Shown piece after piece: positions 44,375 through 53,064 of a stretch of 64,000 nt of DNA. The stretch covers positions 124,001 through 188,000 of the forward strand of contig JASBRY010000008.1 of assembly GCA_030149165.1 (NCBI GenBank), written 5' to 3'. Position 1 is the stretch's first letter; the number at the start of each line of letters is the position of its first letter. The notes under the pieces were generated by a model. That model was not told the DNA's origin. It saw only the letters and a list, made by a program, of their open reading frames with translations, and did no database searches. A program made the position numbers and the translations under genes. The stretch is from Phycisphaerales bacterium (GTDB lineage Bacteria; Planctomycetota; Phycisphaerae; Phycisphaerales; UBA1924).

Positions 44375-44935
44375 TTAGCTTTCCTGCAGATCCAGGATCT
44401 CGTTGATACGCACACAGAAGTTGTCGTTGAGGACAAGGACCTCGCCTCGCGCGACTTTGCGATCGTTCACGAAGACATCGACGGGATCTCCAGCGAGTTT
44501 GTCGAGCTCGACAACGGCGCCGTCTCCCAATCGCAGCACATCCTCGACAAACATTCGTGTGCGGCCCAGTTCGATGCGGACATTCATGTGGACATCGGAG
44601 AGCAGGTCGAGGTCGCTCTTTGATCCATTGCTACCAGAGTCTTCGAGGACTGGGGATTCGAATGGGCTGCCATCGGAGCTTGACTGATCAGCTCCTGCCG
44701 CGGATTTGACCCCCTCATTGACATCGCTGATCGCGGACATCGCTGCGGCTAAAGCCGCGGCTTCGTCGTCGCTCATATCTGCACCCTCATCGGCTTGTGC
44801 CGCGACATCATCCGCGATCGCGGACGCTTCATCCAGCGCCTCGTCGGCATTGGGCTGGGGAGCGTTCATCGACTCGTCATGCGCCTCATTCTGGGCTTCG
44901 TTCTGCGGATCTTTGTTTTCGGCTTCATCGGACAT
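44375..44935 (-). CDS. fliN: C-ring protein FliN with long acidic N-terminal extension
   Basis: 186 residues. The C-terminal 75 are the SpoA domain: [60 protein letters not shown]. FliN forms the lower C-ring and docks the export ATPase complex. The first 110 residues are acidic and Ala-rich, much longer than E. coli FliN (137 in total). They contain [13 protein letters not shown] (residues 54-66), faintly like the CheY-binding LSQDEIDALL motif of FliM and FliY. The ATG at 44935 is the sensible start. fliM, which normally precedes it, is absent here; 152 unexplained bases separate fliN from fliL. Confidence 0.93.
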   Translation of the reverse strand: MSDEAENKDPQNEAQNEAHDESMNAPQPNADEALDEASAIADDVAAQADEGADMSDDEAAALAAAMSAISDVNEGVKSAAGADQSSSDGSPFESPVLEDSGSNGSKSDLDLLSDVHMNVRIELGRTRMFVEDVLRLGDGAVVELDKLAGDPVDVFVNDRKVARGEVLVLNDNFCVRINEILDLQES

Positions 44936-45087
44936 CGTGGAATCCTTCGGGCTCCGCCCGTCAACACAACGCGCACGCCGACTCCCGGCGCATGCCGATT
45001 TATCGGCCCATCTTGCCGATCGGGTCCAGTCTTTGCGCTGATGCGCAGATATTGCGTATTGATAGCGGAGGGTATCGAGTCGTGAGA

Positions 45088-45621
45088 TCACGCGTCGGCG
45101 CGGAAACCCTTGCACTCAGGGATGATGACGCGATCGACGCGAGGCATCCCGTCGGCATCAAGGCCGAAGACCTCGTTGATGTATGCCGTGAGCTGTCGCG
45201 TGATGGTCTCGAGTCCAGGCTCACGGAGGTGGCGATCTTGCGCTCGGCGGAAGATCAACGCGATCCCCTCGGTCAGCAGTGCGGTGTCCCGCTCTTTGAT
45301 GGTCTCGATGTGTGCTTGGTTCTTCTGACGAGCACGCAGCACGATCTGGACACGCCATTCCCAGACATGTCCGGTGGACATGTTCTGGAATCGGTCCTCA
45401 ACAAGCGGGATTTCGACTGGCGCATCTTCTCCTGTGCCTTCAAGCTCCGCGAGCTCGGTTGCATCTGCGCCCTTTGGTCCACCCATGGATGAAACGAGGA
45501 AGAATACCGCCGCTCCTTCGATGATCATGATCGCTGCGATGATGATGAGGAGCTTCATCCCCCCACCCTTGCTGGATCCGGACTCTTCGGTGCTCTCTGC
45601 TTTGTTTTCTTCGTCGGCCAT
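45088..45621 (-). CDS. fliL: Flagellar basal-body protein FliL
   Basis: 177 residues. A short cytoplasmic N-terminus is followed by one membrane helix ([20 protein letters not shown], about 23-42), a linker rich in E and G, then the periplasmic FliL domain ending [29 protein letters not shown]. FliL forms a ring around the stator and supports motor torque. It sits immediately after motB (24 bases), which fits. The C-terminal portion is less typical, hence the slightly lower confidence. Confidence 0.85.
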   Translation of the reverse strand: MADEENKAESTEESGSSKGGGMKLLIIIAAIMIIEGAAVFFLVSSMGGPKGADATELAELEGTGEDAPVEIPLVEDRFQNMSTGHVWEWRVQIVLRARQKNQAHIETIKERDTALLTEGIALIFRRAQDRHLREPGLETITRQLTAYINEVFGLDADGMPRVDRVIIPECKGFRADA

Positions 45622-45645
45622 TGGTGTTCCTTCCGGGACGCTGGA

Positions 45646-46392
45646 TTAGTTGTCCGCACCTGTGAAGTTTGGATCCGGATGCGTCTGTGAGACCGTGCGC
45701 CCAGTCTGATAGACCTGAACTCGGCGGTTCGAGCCGCTCGCTCCTCCGGAACTGGCGCTCAGGGACATTGGCTCGGCATTCCCTGCCGATTCAACCCTCA
45801 GAATCGCTGCATCCACACCACATTCCCGGACCAAGAAATCTTTCACGACCTGTGCACGGCGGTATCCGAGCTCGTCGAATCCGAGTCCTGAGCGTTTTTC
45901 TTCCAGGCCCCATGAGTGCCCCACCACTGGGCAGATGTAGTTCAAGCCGCGGATCTTTGGTGCGACTGAATCACGGAGCAAGTCTTGATTCCTCTTGGAG
46001 AGTTCGAAGCTCCCAACCTCGAACATGATCGAGCCGCCGATCGCGTGTCGCGCTCCTTCTTGGACGACATTGACCAGAGTCTCTCGCCCTTCAATATTCG
46101 GATCGGTGTTGTCGTTGGTGGAACGCATATCGCCGTCACGGCGGGCGCGTTCTTCTTGATTGGAGACCATGGAGTTGTTTGCGCTCTCGATGAGGTGCGC
46201 CAATCCCATTCCGCCTTTGAATCCCATCGCTTCGTTGACCGAATCGATGACCTTCTGATACTCGCGTGGCTTCTTCATTTCTGAGAATGAAACCAGAAGC
46301 ACAAAGAAACAAAGCAGGAGTGACATCAAGTCACCAAAGGTGACCACCCACTCCGGAACCTCTGCCTTTGGTGCTTCTTTTTTCTTGCCCAT
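45646..46392 (-). CDS. motB: Stator protein MotB
   Basis: 248 residues. One membrane helix with the proton-carrying aspartate in WVVTFGDLMSLLLCFFVLLV (Asp 21). A plug/linker region follows, then the OmpA-like peptidoglycan-binding domain: EVGSFELSKRNQDLLRDSVA, VVGHSWGLEE, LGYRRAQVVKDFLVRECGV. Forms the MotA5B2 stator with the adjacent motA. The MGKKKEAPKAEVPEW start and LIESANNSM region are typical of MotB from the Bacillus-type group. Confidence 0.94.
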   Translation of the reverse strand: MGKKKEAPKAEVPEWVVTFGDLMSLLLCFFVLLVSFSEMKKPREYQKVIDSVNEAMGFKGGMGLAHLIESANNSMVSNQEERARRDGDMRSTNDNTDPNIEGRETLVNVVQEGARHAIGGSIMFEVGSFELSKRNQDLLRDSVAPKIRGLNYICPVVGHSWGLEEKRSGLGFDELGYRRAQVVKDFLVRECGVDAAILRVESAGNAEPMSLSASSGGASGSNRRVQVYQTGRTVSQTHPDPNFTGADN

Positions 46393-46412
46393 CGCTCGGT
46401 TCCTCCTGGCGT

Positions 46413-47192
46413 TTAAGCCGCCTGCTCAGCGAGGAACGCGTCGCGTTCTGCTGGTGGGAGGTAAGTGAGAAGCTTGCTCTCGACCACGCGTGGATTGTCA
46501 CCCGACTGGATGGCCATGACACCAGCAATGATGATGGTCTTGAGTTGGGTTTCTTCTTGATCCTTTGAGTAGAGCTTGTCTCCGATCGGACCTGCGAATG
46601 CGTTGGCGATGATCGCTCCATAGAGCGTGGTGATCAGCGCGACCGCCATGGATGGACCGATGGTGGAAGGATCTTCCATAGAACCAAGCATGAGGATCAG
46701 ACCGATGAGGGTCCCGATCATCCCGAATGCGGGAGCGTACTTCCCGAACTGATCGAGGACCATCTTGCCTTGCATGTGACGATCCATCATCGCTTCGAGT
46801 TCGGTTTCCATGATGACACGGATGAGCTCCGGATCTGTGCCATCGACCGCCATCTTGATCCCGCGAACGATGAACTCGTCGGTCATCTCTTCTACATGAT
46901 TCTCAAGCGAGAGGATGCCTTCACGACGAGCGATCTCAGCGTACTTCACAATGTCCTTGATGGTCGCGGCTGGATCTGGAGTCGATCCGAAGATCGCTTT
47001 CTTGACAAGATTTGGGAGGCCGAGGGATTTGGCGAGCGGGAACGCGGCGATCACCGCACCCAAAGAACCGCCGAAAACGACAATGACCGATGGGATGTTG
47101 ATCATCGCGATGGGATTGCCACCGCCGAGCAAGATCGACAAAAAGCAGCAAGTCGCTGCGAGTGCAAGCCCACCTACCGTTGCAATATCCAC
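46413..47192 (-). CDS. motA: Stator protein MotA
   Basis: 259 residues from the GTG at 47192, which has GGAGGA seven bases upstream. Four helices with GGNPIAMINIPSVIVVFGGS, YAEIARREGILSLENH, GMIGTLIGLILMLGSME and SMAVALITTLYGAIIANAF. The cytoplasmic loop holds the charged residues that push on FliG. Next to motB. In Bacillus motAB lie outside the fla/che operon; here they are inside it. Confidence 0.95.
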   Translation of the reverse strand: MDIATVGGLALAATCCFLSILLGGGNPIAMINIPSVIVVFGGSLGAVIAAFPLAKSLGLPNLVKKAIFGSTPDPAATIKDIVKYAEIARREGILSLENHVEEMTDEFIVRGIKMAVDGTDPELIRVIMETELEAMMDRHMQGKMVLDQFGKYAPAFGMIGTLIGLILMLGSMEDPSTIGPSMAVALITTLYGAIIANAFAGPIGDKLYSKDQEETQLKTIIIAGVMAIQSGDNPRVVESKLLTYLPPAERDAFLAEQAA

Positions 47193-47308
47193 GCGTCCGT
47201 CCTCCGACAACACCCGTCCGTGGGTGTGCAGAGTTTGTATCGACGCGACTGTGGGTGATATTCAGGTTGATCGTGGAATTCTGGCCCCGCTCAAGCGACT
47301 GGGTGGGA

Positions 47309-47506
47309 TTATCCGGGTTCAGAGAGCTTGCGGAGGTGCCGCCCGTATTCGATGGATCTGCGGACGATCTCGGTCATGGACTCTTTGACGACCATGTGCT
47401 CGCCGGAAATAAGCGTGATGATGGTGTCGGGGTTCTCCTCGACAGTCCGGATAAGCTCGGCGTTAAGAATGAACTTTTGTCCGTTGAGTCGTGTGACACA
47501 AATCAT
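47309..47506 (-). CDS. flbD: FlbD/SwrD-family flagellar protein
   Basis: 65 residues, full-length for the family: MICVTRLNGQKFILNAELIR, then EENPDTIITLISGEHMVVKE and VRRSIEYGRHL. In Bacillus the homologue SwrD increases motor torque. It sits next to the stator genes here, which agrees with that role. The gap between flgE and flbD contains a hairpin at 47520-47540. Confidence 0.92.
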   Translation of the reverse strand: MICVTRLNGQKFILNAELIRTVEENPDTIITLISGEHMVVKESMTEIVRRSIEYGRHLRKLSEPG

Positions 47507-47519
47507 GACAATCTCCGGA

Positions 47520-47540
47520 AGCCCGATCCGTTATCGGGCT
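47520..47540 (-). terminator. Hairpin between flgE and flbD (weak terminator or attenuator)
   Basis: AGCCCGAT pairs with ATCGGGCT around a five-base loop, with no T-run. It lies in the only gap of note (61 bases) between hook and motor genes and may lower downstream expression. Confidence 0.4.
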
Positions 47541-47567
47541 CGCTGCGTGCTCGTGAACCAGTTGTCA

Positions 47568-49301
47568 TTATCGACCAAGCACCAACAACTGCTGGAGCAA
47601 CTCATCTGTCGTTCGGATGACGCGAGATGACGCAGAGTATCCCGTCGAGGTCAGGATCATCTGCGTGAACTCTTGTCCGAGATCAACATTCGATCCCTCA
47701 AGAGCGCCGGCAATCACTGACCCCAGACCGAGCTGACCTGGATTCGCGACGGCGGCTGGTCCGGAGTTCGGACCTGTCGTGAACAGGTTCCCTCCCTGAT
47801 CCACAAGACCAGCAGGGTTTGAGAACTTCGCGAGCACGACCTGCCCCATTGTTCTGATCGCGCCGTTGGAGAATCGACCCACGACGGTGCCGTCATCTCC
47901 AGTCGCGAATGTTTCGAGTGTTCCTGGAGGCAGACCATCGGTGGTCAATCCGATCAGCGTCGATCCTGTTGCGAGCGAGGTGGTCTGCCCGTTTTCTGCG
48001 AGGAAGTTGAGGTTAAATGACAGCGGCGTGTCGGCACCGGTGTTCATCCGATCGATGGTGACTTGCACTGAGTTGTTCAGCGGATCGATCTGACCCTCTG
48101 TGTCGAACTGCAGAGTTCCAGTCGCGACGGAGATGTCGAGATCGGTGTCATCACCTGATTCGACGAAGTAACGCCAGACCGGTCCGCTGTTGGGGGTTGA
48201 GTCGAGGACCATCACCACATCGACGAGGACTGATGTTCCCAGCGAGTCGAACGCGGAGACTGTGGTCCGCACGCTCTCGCCGTCCGCCTCAGCGACTTGT
48301 GTGGTTTCAAACGCGGCGCCGAGGTTGGTGGTGCCGTCGGTATCGATGATCCTCAGGTCACCCGTCGAAATCTCGATGTTGTTTTCAGTACCAACATTAC
48401 CGACAATCGTGATCACACCTGTGGTTGGATCAACAGTGACCCCTGGAGTTGAGCCGTCGGGGTTTGCGGCACCTGTATCTTGGATCCCGAGTGCGGCTTC
48501 GAGGAAGTCCATGAGATCCTGGACTGATGTGGTTGCAGTGACTGAGAGATCCGCTTCAGGGAGTGCTCCGCCTCCCTTGGATGCATCGCTCGTGAGTCTG
48601 ATGGTTTGACCTGCACTCAACAACGGTGTTCCTGGATTGTTTGGATCGTCGATGTTGATCAAGGGTGTGGTCGAGTTGATGAATCCACCACCAAGGACTG
48701 TTGGTCCTGAAAGCGATGAACTCATGAGATCGATAATCGATCCTGTGGTTGGTATATCGCCGCTCTTATCGAGATTCCCGACGATGGAGACATTGCTGGT
48801 TGCTTCGGCAATGGTCTGTCGACCAACCGGTATGTTCAATGGGACGAGCTGTCCTGTGACGAGATTGAAGTCATCATCAACACCGTATCCGAGCAAGCGT
48901 TCACCGGTCGCGGTGGTCAGGTTATCCTCTGTGTCCTGCCGGAAAGTACCTGCTCGTGTGTAGAAAGTAGAGCCGTTACTTTCGACCATGAAAAATCCGG
49001 AGCCGTCGATCGCGAGGTCGCGGAGATCTCCGGTCGCGTTGATGGAGCCGTTATTGAAATCTCTTTGGATCGCACCGATCCCGACACCATTGCCTACTTG
49101 TCGCGGATTGATCCCCCCGCTGGATGCAGAGGGCGCGGTCCCGAAACTTAGGTTGCGCTGGAAGAGCGTTTCAAACATGATCCGCGAGCTCTTGAATGCG
49201 GTGGTGTTCACATTCGCGATGTTGTTACCGATGATGTCGAGCTTGCGAGAATGCGTGTTAAGTCCGGTCAGACCGATGAACAATGAACTGGTTGATGCCA
49301 T
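47568..49301 (-). CDS. flgE: Flagellar hook protein FlgE
   Basis: 577 residues from the ATG at 49301. The N-terminal rod/hook motif is SLFIGLTGLNTHSRKLDIIG followed by NNIANVNTTAFKSSRIMFET. FlgE-specific D1 text is IQRDFNNGSINATGDLRDLA and IDGSGFFMV. The C-terminus ends SNVDLGQEFTQMILTSTGYS, then ASSRVIRTTDELLQQLLVLG. About 175 residues longer than E. coli FlgE, with the extra length in the central, surface-exposed domains. GAGGTTCTC lies upstream. Confidence 0.95.
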   Translation of the reverse strand: MASTSSLFIGLTGLNTHSRKLDIIGNNIANVNTTAFKSSRIMFETLFQRNLSFGTAPSASSGGINPRQVGNGVGIGAIQRDFNNGSINATGDLRDLAIDGSGFFMVESNGSTFYTRAGTFRQDTEDNLTTATGERLLGYGVDDDFNLVTGQLVPLNIPVGRQTIAEATSNVSIVGNLDKSGDIPTTGSIIDLMSSSLSGPTVLGGGFINSTTPLINIDDPNNPGTPLLSAGQTIRLTSDASKGGGALPEADLSVTATTSVQDLMDFLEAALGIQDTGAANPDGSTPGVTVDPTTGVITIVGNVGTENNIEISTGDLRIIDTDGTTNLGAAFETTQVAEADGESVRTTVSAFDSLGTSVLVDVVMVLDSTPNSGPVWRYFVESGDDTDLDISVATGTLQFDTEGQIDPLNNSVQVTIDRMNTGADTPLSFNLNFLAENGQTTSLATGSTLIGLTTDGLPPGTLETFATGDDGTVVGRFSNGAIRTMGQVVLAKFSNPAGLVDQGGNLFTTGPNSGPAAVANPGQLGLGSVIAGALEGSNVDLGQEFTQMILTSTGYSASSRVIRTTDELLQQLLVLGR

Positions 49302-49350
49302 GGAGAGAACCTCTTTTTCGCCAAGCCGCAATGCTTGGCGTGCTATCGAG

Positions 49351-49857
49351 TCATTCGGATCGCGCCGAGAGCACATCCGCGAGGGATGTGTTTCGCACAA
49401 CGCGTGCCGAAATGAGTGGGTGTGCGGATCCATTCAACTGAGATTGTTGAGGACCCTCGTTCTCATCTCCCTGTGTATCGCGCATGATGACCAATCCGTC
49501 AATCCCATCAATGGCTTGTCCACTCGTTGGCGTCATCTGCGCCTGGAGCACGCGATTCTTGACATCGAGGCGCACAATCGACGAGCCCAGGTCGACCGCG
49601 GCATGAAGTATCCCAGCGCTCGATGCGATATCCGCGGCGTGTCCGACGCGTTCAATTTCATCGGTCCTGATCTGTTCGATCCCGATGGCATTGCCGAGTT
49701 GCACACGCACGCCCGTCGGCTGACCGCTGCGCATCCTTTGCAGGATCTCGTCAAAATCCAGATCGCTCCGTGTGATCTTGAGTTGATCCGGATTGATCGC
49801 GCCAGGGAGAATTCCCGATCCCAGTGCCGCGAGGAGTTGGTTCCCAGATGCATTCAT
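49351..49857 (-). CDS. TIGR02530-like flagellar operon protein
   Basis: 168 residues. The core reads VGHAADIASSAGILHAAVDL, then GSSIVRLDVKNRVLQAQMT, like the small TIGR02530 proteins found between flgD and flgE in several phyla. It is thought to be hook-associated, but its exact function is not established. N-terminal residues 1-55 contain a conserved-looking DQLKITRSDLDFDEILQ. It starts five bases after flgD ends. Confidence 0.72.
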   Translation of the reverse strand: MNASGNQLLAALGSGILPGAINPDQLKITRSDLDFDEILQRMRSGQPTGVRVQLGNAIGIEQIRTDEIERVGHAADIASSAGILHAAVDLGSSIVRLDVKNRVLQAQMTPTSGQAIDGIDGLVIMRDTQGDENEGPQQSQLNGSAHPLISARVVRNTSLADVLSARSE

Positions 49858-49861
49858 CGAT

Positions 49862-50449
49862 TTAGATCGCTGGACTCACTGTTGGACGCGACGGATCACC
49901 GCTCTGCGATCCGGACTGACCGCTCGTGGTATCCAGTGATCCCGCATCACCAATATACGGCGAGTCGTTGGTCACATCGGGATCAGTGTCTGTGTCGTCA
50001 TCGGTTGGTGGTGTGTCGTCATCTGGATTGGTGAAGTCATCGATCGGTCCAGCGATTTCATCAACCTGGCTGAAGAGCATGCGTGTGCCGTCGAACAGGT
50101 TGAGGACTGGACCTTGAGAAGACTGCGAGACCGAGATCACGAGGTCCGCGACGCGTTGATTATCAAGCGTAATCCCTGAGACCAGTGAACCGATGAGCTG
50201 CGAAGCCGCGGCGAACTCGTTCTGGGATACCAAACTCTCAAGCGATGCGACCATCTGCGTATCGGATTCGATTGTCCGAAGCGTCGAGAGCTGATCGAGC
50301 ATCGCGCCGGTGTCCTGCGGCTCCAGCGGGTCCTGATTCTGCAACTCTGTGAATATGATCTGCAGGAACTCGGCGCTGGAGAGCGTGTTGAACGCATCGC
50401 CTGTCGAGGAGACGGGATTCGATGAAGAGAAATCACTGATGGCGCTCAT
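49862..50449 (-). CDS. flgD: Hook cap protein FlgD, short form
   Basis: 195 residues. The N-terminal FlgD region is clear: LSSAEFLQIIFTELQNQDPL, then EPQDTGAMLDQLSTLRTIES. A SLVSGITLDNQ-type segment follows. The C-terminal Tudor/Fn3 hook-cap domain normally seen at 130-230 is not recognisable; instead there is an Asp/Thr/Pro-rich tail (PDDDTPPTDDDTDTDPDV). Needed to polymerise FlgE into the hook. Sits between fliK and the TIGR02530-like gene as expected. Confidence 0.9.
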   Translation of the reverse strand: MSAISDFSSSNPVSSTGDAFNTLSSAEFLQIIFTELQNQDPLEPQDTGAMLDQLSTLRTIESDTQMVASLESLVSQNEFAAASQLIGSLVSGITLDNQRVADLVISVSQSSQGPVLNLFDGTRMLFSQVDEIAGPIDDFTNPDDDTPPTDDDTDTDPDVTNDSPYIGDAGSLDTTSGQSGSQSGDPSRPTVSPAI

Positions 50450-50465
50450 GATTCATGCCTTTCGA

Positions 50466-51890
50466 TTAAGCAATCGCATCCAGACCCAGTTCGGTCCATA
50501 TGCCTTGCGGCGTGTTGTCATTCAAATCTGCTTCAGGTGTCATCGGAGTGTTGTTGTCCTCACGATGCGATCCTTGCTGTTGAGTATCTTGTTGCGAGTT
50601 CGCAGAATCTCGATTTGTGCCTTTGAACATCTGATCGAATGCAGATTGCTGTGGATCGTTCACACGGATGTCATCGACGCGGACGCCGCGAGATTCCATC
50701 GAGTGCTTGAGGCCCTCGAGTCCGTCTTTGAGGATCGATCGTGCGTCTTCGTTTGCGGCATCGATCTTCACTCGGACTTGGCCGTCTTTCGTGTTGAGTT
50801 CGATTTTGATGTCACCCAGATGATCGGGATTCAGACGCATCCGCATCGTGCCGCCTTTGGTGTTCATAATCGACGCGAGTCCACGCTGGACCTGCGCCAT
50901 CACCTCGCGACGCATCAACGGACGATCATTGATTGATTTGTTCTGTACAAGCTTCTCGGCTTGTGCAGATCGTGCTCCCAGATCCAAACCGCTTTGACCG
51001 GTGTTGGCTTTGCTCGATGCTTCAGTAGAAGTGATGGAGCGTGCAGCATCTACCCCAACCGAGTTCTGCAGCGATTGTGTCCGTATTGGTTGTGGCGGAC
51101 GAGCCGTATCCGCGGCGACTACCTGAGAAGCCTGAATCACCTGCGGCGTGTGTGTTTGAGTGACTGCGGGTTGTGATTTGACAGGTTCTTGGGTAGGCAC
51201 CTGATCCTGATATATAAGAGCCGAACTCAGATCAGGATTTCTGTTTGCCAGATGTCCGAACTGAACTTGTGCTGCGGGTTGCTTGGTGCTCGTGCTTTGA
51301 TCCTGTGGAGTAGCGGTCGATGATGGAGCATCTTTCTGGATTGGTCGAGCAATCTCGGCTTGTTTGGGCTCTGGTGCTTGAGATACAGGTTTAGTTTGCG
51401 GCTGACCCTCAAGCTGGAGCTTAGCGAGATCAGCGAGGTCAACGCGTGCTGCGTTGGACAGCAGGATTCCCAGATCCGCGGCTGTCAGAACCTGCTCGAT
51501 GGCGTTGGTTTGCTGCGTATCGAACTGTTTCGGTTGAGGCTCATTCTGCTCGCTCGATGGTTGTGGATTGGTCTGATTCGATGGTTGTTCATCACCCTGA
51601 ATGTCCGAAGATTGCGCCCCGGAAGATTCCGGATCCTTTATCTCCGTTGATTTCTCGCTTGCTTTCTCTTCTCCGTCTGAATCATCAGCAGGCTTTACCT
51701 CTTCAGATACAGTCGTTTCATCGATTGTTTCTGTTTTGGGTTCTGATTCCGTGAACAAGTCGAGAACGCTGCTGAATCCAAGCGCAGAATCCGCTGAAAC
51801 CGGTGCACTCTGTGCGCGTTGTACCACCAGATCTGCGCTGGTGCTGCTACGGCTGGAACTGGTTTGCAGTATCGTCATCGGTGCTGGCAT
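50466..51890 (-). CDS. fliK: Hook-length control protein FliK
   Basis: 474 residues. The long N-terminal ruler (about 1-320) is rich in Gln, Ser, Pro and Thr and probably unfolded. The C-terminal switch domain has GGTMRMRLNPDHLGDIKIEL, QVRVKIDAANEDARSILKDG and LEGLKHSMESRGVRVDDIRV. FliK measures the hook and tells FlhB to change specificity. The start is uncertain: ATGs at 51890 and 51878 both overlap the end of the MotE-like gene, and neither has a good ribosome-binding site. Confidence 0.9.
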   Translation of the reverse strand: MPAPMTILQTSSSRSSTSADLVVQRAQSAPVSADSALGFSSVLDLFTESEPKTETIDETTVSEEVKPADDSDGEEKASEKSTEIKDPESSGAQSSDIQGDEQPSNQTNPQPSSEQNEPQPKQFDTQQTNAIEQVLTAADLGILLSNAARVDLADLAKLQLEGQPQTKPVSQAPEPKQAEIARPIQKDAPSSTATPQDQSTSTKQPAAQVQFGHLANRNPDLSSALIYQDQVPTQEPVKSQPAVTQTHTPQVIQASQVVAADTARPPQPIRTQSLQNSVGVDAARSITSTEASSKANTGQSGLDLGARSAQAEKLVQNKSINDRPLMRREVMAQVQRGLASIMNTKGGTMRMRLNPDHLGDIKIELNTKDGQVRVKIDAANEDARSILKDGLEGLKHSMESRGVRVDDIRVNDPQQSAFDQMFKGTNRDSANSQQDTQQQGSHREDNNTPMTPEADLNDNTPQGIWTELGLDAIA

Positions 51891-52566
51891 CCGTTAGCGA
51901 GGTTTCACGACCCCGCATCCGGATAGACTCCAGCAAACCCGCTGCCAACTCTGCTTCATCCGCTTTAATGAACTCCGCGAGGACTTCCGTCGTGATGCCT
52001 CCACCCAGCGCGCTGAGATACGAGACCACCTGCTCCCACTTGCCATCATCGATCAGCACGCTGAGCATCTCCTTCGCGTCTCTTGGTCTCATGTTTTTGA
52101 GCACCGTGAGTGATTTATTGAACTGATCGGATCCCTCGATTTCTTTGAGACGCTCACGCATCGCTTTGAACTCTGATCGCTCTTCCTCAAAGTCAGTCCG
52201 CTCGCTCGCGAGCAATGCCCGCTCTCGCTTGAGGGTGTTCTGGAGGTCATTGATTTCACGTTGCATCCGTTCGAGTCGTGCACGATCGATCTGGGTAAGC
52301 TGGAGCCGAACATCGTTGAGTTCGTCCGAGTTCATCGCGAGCTTGGGGAGGTCTTTCTCTTGCTCTGCGAGTTCCGCGGCGGCCTGAGCTTCCTCAGATT
52401 TGATGCGTTGATCTCGTGCGGTTGTGGTCTCGCTGAACATGTCCACGACTTCTGTCACACGCTGCGTGTCTACTCTACCGGACGCGAAGACCCAGCCGAC
52501 ACCCAAGAGCACCGCGATCAGATTCAGAACCGCGACGACGAGGAGGGCTTTGATGAGCTTTTTCAT
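51847..52566 (-). CDS. MotE-like flagellar protein
   Basis: 239 residues. A membrane helix (about 4-29, LIKALLVVAVLNLIAVLLGV) is followed by a long coiled coil (about 60-150, IDRARLERMQREINDLQNTL) and a small C-terminal domain, SLTVLKNMRPRDAKEMLSVL, like the MgtE-N fold in MotE/YlxF. MotE stabilises stator and C-ring assembly in some bacteria. The position between fliJ and fliK equals that of ylxF in Bacillus. It overlaps the start of fliK by 44 bases. Confidence 0.75.
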   Translation of the reverse strand: MKKLIKALLVVAVLNLIAVLLGVGWVFASGRVDTQRVTEVVDMFSETTTARDQRIKSEEAQAAAELAEQEKDLPKLAMNSDELNDVRLQLTQIDRARLERMQREINDLQNTLKRERALLASERTDFEEERSEFKAMRERLKEIEGSDQFNKSLTVLKNMRPRDAKEMLSVLIDDGKWEQVVSYLSALGGGITTEVLAEFIKADEAELAAGLLESIRMRGRETSLTDASTDDDTANQFQP

Positions 52567-52597
52567 ATCCGCTTTCCTTTCAGCAGTCCGCTGCTGC

Positions 52598-53059
52598 TCA
52601 GATCATCACATCGGATCGCCTGGCGTGGCGCATCACTGACATATCGTCCAGTTCGCTTGTTTCTCTGCGTCTTTGCTCGGATTCAAACGCTTCTCGCTGT
52701 CGATCTCGCAGTAGTTCGACCGCATTGCGAGCCGAAGCGGCTTCTGCGAGATCCTGTCGAGCACGCTCGATCTGCTCGATGAGTCCAGCGAGTTCGATGA
52801 CGAGCTTCTGAGCGGAGAACCGGTTGCTCAGCGCCGCGTTTGCTTGGAGCCTTGCCCCTCTGAAGTCGATGGTTCCGCCGCTTGTGAGCATCTGAGCGAG
52901 CGAGCTTTGCTCGTGTTCGATGTTCTGCTGATACCCTCGGATCCTGTTTTCGATCTCGAGACGCTCCCTCTCGAGTTGACTCAGCGCGAGCTTTTTCCGT
53001 TCTTCTTCGCGCTCGCGCATCTCGAGGACTGGCTGGAGTCGGAAGTGGAATCGTGCCAT
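52598..53059 (-). CDS. fliJ: Flagellar export chaperone FliJ
   Basis: 153 residues, almost all coiled coil. Starts ARFHFRLQPVLEMREREEER, the FliJ hallmark (FRLQxVLxxRExxEE). FliJ is the stalk of the FliHI ATPase and contacts FlhA. It lies five bases after fliI. Confidence 0.93.
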   Translation of the reverse strand: MARFHFRLQPVLEMREREEERKKLALSQLERERLEIENRIRGYQQNIEHEQSSLAQMLTSGGTIDFRGARLQANAALSNRFSAQKLVIELAGLIEQIERARQDLAEAASARNAVELLRDRQREAFESEQRRRETSELDDMSVMRHARRSDVMI

Positions 53060-53064
53060 TCAGA

